From the NCBI GenBank assembly GCA_003501835.1, contig DNOU01000237.1, forward strand, positions 1 to 6,116: DNA of 6,116 nucleotides, written 5' to 3'. This document shows, piece after piece, positions 1 through 5,246 of this stretch (positions are counted from its first letter, which is position 1; each line of letters begins with the position of its first letter). This DNA is from Anaerolineaceae bacterium. GTDB lineage: Bacteria > Chloroflexota > Anaerolineae > Anaerolineales > Anaerolineaceae. The notes beneath the pieces were generated by a model, which ran no database searches, was not told where the DNA came from, and was given only the letters and a program-made list of their open reading frames with translations. A program made the position numbers and the translations under genes.

Positions 1-187
1 TTGCCGCCAGCCTAAAACCCACTGAAAAAGTGGGTTTTGATTTTGAGAGAGGTTCGAACCCTCTTACAGAGTTTCAAGATTGCCCAAACTGGATTATGGT
101 TTGAAGGGTTGTCACCGGAAAATATACTTGTAGCTTCTTTGCGGGTGTTCAAGAAAGTTGTCTGTGGTTGTCCCAAGGGGAATAAGC
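1..187. other. Intergenic stretch without a supported gene
   Basis: No reading frame here has a credible start, ribosome binding site and protein character. The stretch holds a strong hairpin terminator pointing right (14-44), a T-arm-like hairpin (48-64), and AT-rich sequence up to the terminator of the minus-strand VKOR unit. With terminators facing each other from both sides, it looks like the space between two convergent transcription units; the left-hand one lies outside the window. Confidence 0.6.
14..44 (+). terminator. Rho-independent terminator pointing right
   Basis: A perfect 10-bp stem pairs 14-23 with 29-38 around a GAAAA loop (24-28). It has A residues before the stem and a T-rich tail TTTTGATTTT after it on the plus strand. 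The A and T flanks could let it work in both directions, but the tail is longer on the plus side. No gene upstream of it is visible, so it probably ends a plus-strand gene left of the window. Confidence 0.75.
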
Positions 188-219
188 ATTAAAACAACAC
201 CCCGGTCCACGCCGGGGTG
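188..219 (-). terminator. Rho-independent terminator of the VKOR/acidic-protein unit
   Basis: On the minus strand an 8-bp GC-rich stem (CACCCCGG at one side, CCGGGGTG at the other, 198-205 with 212-219) has a 6-base loop and is followed by the T-rich run TTGTTTTAATG. It begins about 30 bases after the stop of the small acidic protein gene. Both the stem and the tail fit a canonical intrinsic terminator. Confidence 0.85.
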
Positions 220-248
220 AAATGGCTGGAACAAGATGGTGAATGTCG

Positions 249-491
249 CTAGATCTCATCGCTTTCGGTGTCGTCTTCTCCCCAAAGATCATCGTCTTCG
301 TCCTCATCCCCTTCTTCCCATTCCTGCAATTCGTCTTCTTCTTCCTCATCCCAGTTATCGTCACTGGCTTGTTCGACACTGGCAGAATAGGTCTTGCAAC
401 CGGTGTCAGGATCCAGTTCTATCTGACCGGCACTGCAGTATCCCTCATCCAGGAACACACAATCAATATAATGACATCTAATTCGAGGCAT
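249..491 (-). CDS. Small four-cysteine protein with acidic tail (DUF1540-like head)
   Basis: This is an 80-residue protein of unknown function. The first 35 residues carry Cys6, Cys11, Cys19 and Cys32, with a Tyr/Phe-rich spacing and a Cys-Ser-Ala-x-x-Ile-x-Leu stretch. That arrangement resembles the small DUF1540 family, thought to bind a metal through its cysteines; this is a by-eye resemblance. Residues 44-80 are extremely acidic, with 25 of 37 being Asp or Glu, and Trp at 47, 58 and 70. No signal peptide or membrane segment is visible, so it is probably cytoplasmic. The ATG has an excellent ribosome binding site AAGGAGG seven bases upstream, which strongly supports a real gene despite the low-complexity tail. 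It follows the VKOR gene by 12 bases and is co-transcribed with it, ending at the terminator at 188-219. Whether it works with VKOR is not shown by the sequence. Confidence 0.85.
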   Translation of the reverse strand: MPRIRCHYIDCVFLDEGYCSAGQIELDPDTGCKTYSASVEQASDDNWDEEEEDELQEWEEGDEDEDDDLWGEDDTESDEI

Positions 492-498
492 TGCACGT

Positions 499-505
499 CC
501 TCCTT
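499..505 (-). promoter_or_regulatory. Ribosome binding site of the acidic Cys protein
   Basis: AAGGAGG on the minus strand lies seven bases before the ATG at 491. Its first two bases are also the last two bases of the TAA stop codon of the VKOR gene (506-504). A ribosome finishing VKOR is therefore sitting on the next initiation site, which suggests coupled translation. Confidence 0.85.
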
Positions 506-947
506 AAAATGGGGTAGTTTCTTGACGACTGAACAGGCGTATTGAAGTACAGATAAAAATCACCGTCACCAAAATAGCTGAAATCAAACACCATTGGCAA
601 ACCGCTTTGATCACCCAAAATTCGAGGTAAGTGAGGTAGAGCGAGAATAAAAAGCCGAAAAAGCTTATTCCAAACAAAGCGTAGAGCGAATATGGCTGAA
701 GATTCTTGATCCTGTCTCCAAAAATGAGCAGGAATAGAATTGCCAGGTACATTAATAACCCCAGATATGCAACGGGGATTCCGAAAAGATAGGAATAGGT
801 GCTGGAACTGACTGTATCGCAATTTCCGAGGCCGGGTGTGCAGTAAACTGGTACCTGGCTGAGTTTGACATAGGAAAGGTAACCGGCGTCAATAACTCCC
901 GCCAGAGTAGCTATCCATGTGATGTATAACGTACCCTTATTGCTCAA
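504..947 (-). CDS. Vitamin K epoxide reductase (VKOR) family disulfide-forming membrane protein
   Basis: This is a 147-residue integral membrane protein of the VKOR family. Bacterial members re-oxidise a DsbA- or thioredoxin-like partner outside the cytoplasm and pass the electrons to quinone, doing the work of DsbB. Four hydrophobic segments are seen at about residues 6-27, 58-77, 86-106 and 112-135. The family hallmarks are present: the loop cysteine pair Cys36 and Cys43 after the first segment, serines at 47-49, the Gly-Ile-Pro at 56-58, and the CxxC active site Cys117-Gln-Trp-Cys120 at the start of the last segment. It is a stand-alone VKOR with no fused thioredoxin domain, and no DsbA-like partner gene is in the window. 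The start is TTG, chosen because a GAGGAG site lies six bases upstream and because the next in-frame Met (residue 66) would remove the first membrane segment and the loop cysteines. It is first in a two-gene unit with the acidic Cys protein. Confidence 0.93.
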   Translation of the reverse strand: MSNKGTLYITWIATLAGVIDAGYLSYVKLSQVPVYCTPGLGNCDTVSSSTYSYLFGIPVAYLGLLMYLAILFLLIFGDRIKNLQPYSLYALFGISFFGFLFSLYLTYLEFWVIKAVCQWCLISAILVTVIFICTSIRLFSRQETTPF

Positions 948-953
948 TAGACT

Positions 954-959
954 CTCCTC
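954..959 (-). promoter_or_regulatory. Ribosome binding site deciding the TTG start of VKOR
   Basis: GAGGAG on the minus strand is followed by six bases and then TTG at 947-945. No ATG or GTG in frame lies close enough to compete, so this site fixes the unusual TTG start. Confidence 0.75.
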
Positions 960-982
960 ATCCAGGCGGCAAAAGCGACGCC

Positions 983-1011
983 ATTTTACCGCAGGAAATC
1001 AAAAACGTAAA
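983..1011 (-). promoter_or_regulatory. Possible sigma-70-type promoter for the VKOR unit
   Basis: On the minus strand TTTACG (1011-1006, four of six matches to TTGACA) and TAAAAT (988-983, five of six matches to TATAAT) are separated by exactly 17 bases. Transcription would begin near position 976, about 30 bases before the TTG start. The -35 element lies within the weak hairpin that follows rel, so the two may compete. The call rests only on hexamer match and spacing. Confidence 0.4.
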
Positions 1012-1019
1012 GCGTTTTT
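996..1019 (-). terminator. Weak AT-rich hairpin after rel
   Basis: AAAAACG and CGTTTTT (1001-1007 with 1013-1019) form a 7-bp stem with a 5-base loop. On the minus strand the stem is followed by GATTTC, so the T run is mostly within the stem itself. It sits about 30 bases after the rel stop. With only two G-C pairs it would be a leaky terminator at best, and some read-through into the VKOR unit is possible. Confidence 0.4.
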
Positions 1020-1047
1020 CCCGAAGATTTCACACAATCCAAAATCA

Positions 1048-3267
1048 TCATCCAGGATTAAGCCGGTGTGCCTCCATGACATTGGGTAAATTCTCGATCA
1101 AAGTCAATACTCGCGAGAGCTGTACGATATCTGCAACATCCAGGATCAAAACGATCGTTGCCAGATTGTGGGTAACATTCAATTTGATGTCTTTCAGGTT
1201 GACATTCTCATTGCTCAAAATAGCAGAGATATCACCCATCAGACCCTGCCGGTCATAGGCTTTGATCTGAATATCCACCGGGAAGGTGCTTTGAGGTTCG
1301 CCCCAGGTGACCTTGACGATGCGTTCGCGATCCTTCATGCGTAAAATATTGGGGCAATCCTGGCGGTGAATCGTGGCGCCGCGCCCGCGGGTAATGTACC
1401 CAACGATCTGATCCCCCGGCGCGGGGTGGCAACATTTGGCAAAGGTGGTCAGGATCCCTTTCAAGCCCAGGACGGCAACTTCATTGGCTCGATATTCCTT
1501 GATCTCAGTGGAAGGTTTGACGGTGAGAATGTCGCTATCCTTCTTGAGATTCTCGGAAATGGTGTTGATGACGTGTCCCAGCGAAAGGTCACCCGTACCA
1601 ATATTGACGTAGAAATCATCTGTGGAATGGTAATCAAAATCTGCAGCCAGTTTGTCGATATCCAGATCTGCCAAACCCAAACGGCGAAGTTCACGCTCGA
1701 GGATGGCTTTCCCCTGGCTGAGATTCTGCTCACGGTTTTGATGTTTGAACCATGCCCGGATCTTGGATCGGGCGCGTTGCGTTCGCACCAGTCCCAGGTT
1801 ACTGTTCAGCCAATCCCGCGAAGGTCCACCGCGTTTGGCAGCCAGGATTTCCACCTGGTCGCCGGTCTTCAAAACATAATCCAGCGTTACCAGTTTGCCA
1901 TTGATCTTGGCACCGCGGCAGCGGTGACCAATTTCAGTATGCACATGATAGGCAAAGTCAATGGGAGTGGAGCCGGCAGGCAGGTCGATAATATCGCCGC
2001 GGGGGGTAAAAACATACACCCGGTCCTGGAAGACATCGGTTTTCATGCCGTCGACAAATTCACCCGCATCCACCACATCCTGGCGCCAATCCATCAGCTT
2101 CTTCAGCCAGTTGATACGCTGCTCATACTGTTCGTCGATGGGACCTTTTTCCTTGTACCGCCAGTGAGCGGCGATGCCGAATTCGGCATTTTCGTTCATC
2201 TCAGCGGTGCGGATTTGAACCTCGAGAGGGCGTCCATCATCATAAATGACAGCGGTATGCAGTGACTGGTAGAAATTGTCTTTTGGTGCGGCAATGTAAT
2301 CATCAAATTCACTTGGCATGGGGCGCCAGTGGGTGTGGATCAACCCCAGGGCAGCGTAACAGGCAGGAATGTCTTTAACGATCAGGCGCACACCGCGGAT
2401 ATCGCGGACCTGCTCAAAAGGTTTTTGCTTGTCCATCATCTTGCGATAGATGGAATAGATGTGCTTGCTGCGCCCGGTGATCTCTGCCTGGATACCGACA
2501 TCTTCAAGCATGTGATGCAGTTTTTCGATTATCTCGCGCATCTGCCGCTCGCGTTCTATCCGGGTTTCTGCCAGATTTTGAGCGATCTCCCGATATTTCT
2601 CGGGGTTGATGTAGCGGAAGGCGAGATCTTCAAGTTCCCACTTGATCTGCCAGATCCCCAGGCGGTTGGCGAGGGGAGCAAAGATATCCATGGTTTCCTG
2701 TGCCACACGTTTGCGTTTGGCTTCTGGAAGATAACCCAGGGTGCGCATGTTGTGTAACCGGTCGGCAAGCTTGATGAGAATGACGCGGATATCTTCACCC
2801 ATGGCAAGGAAAGTCTTGCGCAGGGTCTCATTGACCAGTTCCTTGCGCCGATCTTTTCGAGCCTCCCCCAGGGGTTCCGGCTCCTCGTCGCCATTATCGC
2901 CAATCCCATCCGCCCGTGAGACGCGGGGCAGGTTGGTCAACTTGGTGACCCCGTCCACCAGACGCCCCACTTCATCGCCAAATTCACGTTTCAGGTCCGC
3001 CAGTGTTACAGGGGTGTCTTCAACGGTGTCATGCAGCAATGCCGCCACAACGACCACGGGTTGGACGCGCATTTCCGCCAGGATCATGGCTGTGGCGACG
3101 CAGTGGGTGATGTAAGGCTCTCCGGAGGCCCGTTTTTGGCCGGCATGGGCAGATTCAGCAAAATGGTAGGCGTGCGTAATCAACTCCCGGTCCACCATGG
3201 AATAGGATTCGGGGAGTACTTCGATCAGGTTTTCCAACAAGGGGGCAAGTTTTTCAGAACTAATCAT
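1048..3267 (-). CDS. rel: Rel, RelA/SpoT homologue: (p)ppGpp synthetase and hydrolase
   Basis: This is a full-length 739-residue long RelA/SpoT homologue, the cytoplasmic enzyme of the stringent response. It transfers pyrophosphate from ATP to GDP/GTP and can remove it again. In order: the HD hydrolase domain (about 30-210) with the HDxxED motif at 79-84 and the metal-site stretch LADRLHNM at 167-174; the synthetase domain (about 255-370) with EFDD at 320-323 and YQSLHT at 333-338; the TGS domain (415-476); a helical region; the Cys-rich motif CCHPAPGD at 612-619 with a further Cys at 638; and a C-terminal ACT domain (about 660-737). The hydrolase motif is intact, so it is probably bifunctional, yet the synthetase signature is ExDD rather than the RxKD usual in bifunctional enzymes. 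An extra charged stretch (about 23 residues) sits in the HD domain near 114-142. I prefer the ATG at 3267, with a weak AGTGG-like site upstream; a TTG at 3291 would add eight residues but has no ribosome binding site. It lies 68 bases after the HAD gene. Confidence 0.97.
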   Translation of the reverse strand: MISSEKLAPLLENLIEVLPESYSMVDRELITHAYHFAESAHAGQKRASGEPYITHCVATAMILAEMRVQPVVVVAALLHDTVEDTPVTLADLKREFGDEVGRLVDGVTKLTNLPRVSRADGIGDNGDEEPEPLGEARKDRRKELVNETLRKTFLAMGEDIRVILIKLADRLHNMRTLGYLPEAKRKRVAQETMDIFAPLANRLGIWQIKWELEDLAFRYINPEKYREIAQNLAETRIERERQMREIIEKLHHMLEDVGIQAEITGRSKHIYSIYRKMMDKQKPFEQVRDIRGVRLIVKDIPACYAALGLIHTHWRPMPSEFDDYIAAPKDNFYQSLHTAVIYDDGRPLEVQIRTAEMNENAEFGIAAHWRYKEKGPIDEQYEQRINWLKKLMDWRQDVVDAGEFVDGMKTDVFQDRVYVFTPRGDIIDLPAGSTPIDFAYHVHTEIGHRCRGAKINGKLVTLDYVLKTGDQVEILAAKRGGPSRDWLNSNLGLVRTQRARSKIRAWFKHQNREQNLSQGKAILERELRRLGLADLDIDKLAADFDYHSTDDFYVNIGTGDLSLGHVINTISENLKKDSDILTVKPSTEIKEYRANEVAVLGLKGILTTFAKCCHPAPGDQIVGYITRGRGATIHRQDCPNILRMKDRERIVKVTWGEPQSTFPVDIQIKAYDRQGLMGDISAILSNENVNLKDIKLNVTHNLATIVLILDVADIVQLSRVLTLIENLPNVMEAHRLNPG

Positions 3268-3335
3268 AGGTCGCCACTTGGCTGTGCCCAATTGTAGCTC
3301 ATATCATACAGCAAAACCATGGGTTGATTGAATTC

Positions 3336-4007
3336 TCATATCCGGTTCTTATCAAATTCAAATGAAAGCACCCCGGCTACTGCCAGCTCCGTAAATGAAT
3401 TGACCACTTTGTCTGCCTGGTTGAGGTTCATTTCACGGGTCATATCGTTGGGGATGGCGATACAATACAACCCGGCTGCTTTGGCAGCTTTAATGCCGTT
3501 GAGCGAATCTTCAAAAGCTGTCAGTTCTGATGCTGATATTCCCATGCGTGACGCAGCCAGGATGTACAATTCAGGGTCTGGCTTGGGAAGATGTACATCA
3601 TCCACAGTGAGAATGTGTTGAAAAAGGGGTGTGAGTTCCAGGCGATCCAGGTGGTGGTACACCCATTGCCGTGAGGAACTGGATGCCACAGACATTGGAA
3701 TCCCCATTTGAAAGGCATGACGGATGAAATCGACCGCCCCAGGGAAGGGGGACATCCTATTCAAACGCTCATCCACGCGTTCATCGATCAATGCGCGGAA
3801 ATCCTCCTTGTGATGATGGTCTCCTGCCACCTGGACGAGATGCTCAAGAGGGTTATATTCTCCAAGGCCGGTTCCAATGATCTTCCACCACTGATGAAGA
3901 GAAATCTCAACACCATAATCCGCAAATAGCTCACGGTACACTTCAAAAAGGGGTGTCTCGGTATCCAGGATCAATCCATCGAAATCAAAAACAAAACCTT
4001 TGATCAT
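3336..4007 (-). CDS. HAD-superfamily hydrolase, beta-phosphoglucomutase/phosphatase-like
   Basis: This 223-residue soluble protein has the whole HAD catalytic set. Motif I is DFDGLILDTE (8-17), with nucleophile Asp8 and acid/base Asp10. Motif II is the Ser run at 109-112, motif III is Lys142 in LPKPDPELY, and motif IV is Glu166-Asp167 in FEDSLNGIKAAKAAG. A helical C1 cap lies between motifs I and II (about 18-85). This is the layout of the subfamily that includes beta-phosphoglucomutase and many small-molecule phosphatases, which take sugar phosphates or similar substrates with Mg2+. The DTE ending of motif I is common in phosphatases of this group, but the substrate cannot be read from the sequence. 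The ATG has a moderate GGGAAG site five bases upstream. The length is normal and nothing is broken. It follows the terminator of the oxidoreductase unit and precedes rel by 68 bases on the same strand, so it may share a transcript with rel. Confidence 0.92.
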   Translation of the reverse strand: MIKGFVFDFDGLILDTETPLFEVYRELFADYGVEISLHQWWKIIGTGLGEYNPLEHLVQVAGDHHHKEDFRALIDERVDERLNRMSPFPGAVDFIRHAFQMGIPMSVASSSSRQWVYHHLDRLELTPLFQHILTVDDVHLPKPDPELYILAASRMGISASELTAFEDSLNGIKAAKAAGLYCIAIPNDMTREMNLNQADKVVNSFTELAVAGVLSFEFDKNRI

Positions 4008-4034
4008 TCAAACTTCCCATCTTCGATATTAAAT

Positions 4035-4060
4035 CAACCCCGCTATCGTTTACGGGGTTG
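4035..4060 (-). terminator. Terminator of the FAD/Fe-S oxidoreductase unit
   Basis: CAACCCCG and CGGGGTTG (4035-4042 with 4053-4060) form a perfect 8-bp stem with a 10-base loop, and flanking A and T bases (4031-4034 with 4061-4064) can extend it. On the minus strand it starts 18 bases after the stop of the FAD gene and is followed by ATTTAATAT, a modest T-rich tail. It separates the oxidoreductase unit from the HAD gene. Confidence 0.75.
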
Positions 4061-4078
4061 GTTTCGTTCTTGGAAGAT

Positions 4079-5245
4079 TCATTTTAACAATTCCTGTCCC
4101 TCAAATGCACGATCGGGCGAAACATAGGTCAAAATCATCTGATCCTGGTCAGTTAAGGAGCCCGTTGCCTGACGGGCAAGCAATTCGCCACCCGAAGGAC
4201 CCAGCATGAATCCTTGACCACAGAGACCCACACCCAGGAGGAAATTGGACACGCCTGGCGCCCAACCGAAGATTGGGAAGCCATCAGGTGTCATGGGGTA
4301 AAGACCGCGCCAGGTGCGGCGGACCCGGAGATTCTTCAGGCGGGGCATGACTTCAATCATGCGTTTTGAGACCATGGGAAGGAAGGCACTGGTCTCACGG
4401 GTATCAAACCCCCAGGCATTAGGTGCGGGGGTGATGCAAAAGATGATCTGCCCGGTGATATGCTGGTAGAAATAGTAATTCGTCGAGCCGGGGGCGGGAC
4501 GGATATCCACGATCATGGGACCCAGGAAGCGCGCTACAGGTTCGGTAATGGCAGCCTCGTGTGAATCTGGGCGCACTGGAAGGTCAACGCCAGCCAGTTT
4601 ACCCACCTCGGCAGCCCATGCTCCGGCACAGTTGACCACGACACCTGCAGAATAGGTGTCGAGGTCTGTAGTGAGAGAAACGATCTTCCCATGCTCCAGC
4701 TGCATTTTTCGCACCGGTTCGCAAAAATGAAATTCAACGCCGAGGCTTTGGGCATGCGTGTAGTAAGCGTGATTGGTCAACAGCGGTGAGGCGCTGCCGT
4801 CGTCGGGGCTGAAGGTGCCGCCGAGCAGACCCTCGGGATTGATATCAGGAATGATTTCCCGGAAGGCTGCTGCGTCCAACCAGTCGATATTCAGCCCGAA
4901 TGATTTTTGGGTGACCAAAAGGTTCTTGAGTGTTTGCTCTTCTCTTTCGCGATAAGCCACAAAAGCATATCCGCAACGGTCCCACTCAATATCATCGCCA
5001 AACTCCTCCTTGAATGTGGAAAAAATCTCAATGCTTCGCAGGCAGAGGGAAATTTTCGCGGGGTCGGAGTGGGTGGCACGGATGCCGCCAATGGCGCGCT
5101 TGTTGGAACCCTGGCCCACGCTGGGAACCGATTCAAGCACCAGGACCTTCAGCCCCTTTTTCGCCAGATAATAGGCAGTAGGCGCACCGATGGAACCTGC
5201 CCCGAGGACGATGACGTCAAAATTCTTCGTGGAAGTCGGGTTCAT
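4079..5245 (-). CDS. FAD-dependent oxidoreductase, DAO family (sarcosine oxidase beta / proline dehydrogenase beta-like)
   Basis: This is a 388-residue flavoprotein of the D-amino-acid oxidase (DAO) fold, probably the catalytic subunit that oxidises a secondary amine or amino acid. The N-terminus has the dinucleotide-binding strand-turn-helix with GAGSIG at 15-20 and the acidic Glu38 at the end of the second strand. Next come the GGIR stretch (53-56), typical of sarcosine oxidase beta-like proteins, VNCAGAW at 204-210, and near the C-terminus TWRGLYPMTPDGFPIFG (311-327) and GLCGQGFMLGP (340-350), which close the FAD site. No signal peptide or membrane segment is visible. The ATG at 5245 is one base after the stop of the Fe-S subunit gene, with GAGGAG seven bases upstream. 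The frame stays open another 131 codons upstream, but that extension only overlaps the upstream gene and lacks family character. By analogy with sarcosine oxidase, HcnC and archaeal proline dehydrogenase complexes it pairs with the upstream subunit. The substrate could be sarcosine, proline, hydroxyproline, glycine or an opine. Confidence 0.92.
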   Translation of the reverse strand: MNPTSTKNFDVIVLGAGSIGAPTAYYLAKKGLKVLVLESVPSVGQGSNKRAIGGIRATHSDPAKISLCLRSIEIFSTFKEEFGDDIEWDRCGYAFVAYREREEQTLKNLLVTQKSFGLNIDWLDAAAFREIIPDINPEGLLGGTFSPDDGSASPLLTNHAYYTHAQSLGVEFHFCEPVRKMQLEHGKIVSLTTDLDTYSAGVVVNCAGAWAAEVGKLAGVDLPVRPDSHEAAITEPVARFLGPMIVDIRPAPGSTNYYFYQHITGQIIFCITPAPNAWGFDTRETSAFLPMVSKRMIEVMPRLKNLRVRRTWRGLYPMTPDGFPIFGWAPGVSNFLLGVGLCGQGFMLGPSGGELLARQATGSLTDQDQMILTYVSPDRAFEGQELLK

Positions 5246-5246
5246 T

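Noticed and set aside
1..72. A complete tRNA ending near position 72 on the plus strand, or one on the minus strand using the same T-arm.
   Set aside because: On the plus strand no anticodon loop with T33 fits at the required distance, because the region is a terminator hairpin. On the minus strand no matching 5' acceptor strand was found at the right distance.
243..545. A 100-codon plus-strand frame rich in Phe, Leu and Val, resembling a membrane protein.
   Set aside because: It is the reverse reading of the GAA/GAT-rich acidic tail, which always gives hydrophobic codons such as TTC and ATC. The minus-strand gene has the perfect ribosome binding site.
1366..2265. A 299-codon open frame on the plus strand opposite rel.
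   Set aside because: It lies entirely within the Rel coding region, whose protein is conserved from end to end. The plus-strand product has no recognisable motif and arises because the codon use of rel leaves few antisense stops.
3268..3291. TTG start of rel at 3291, adding eight residues.
   Set aside because: No ribosome binding site precedes it, and the ATG at 3267 begins closer to the usual Rel N-terminus.
3303..3308. TATGAT as a -10 element for a separate rel promoter.
   Set aside because: No reasonable -35 element lies 16-18 bases upstream, so a separate promoter cannot be supported; rel may be read from the HAD gene.
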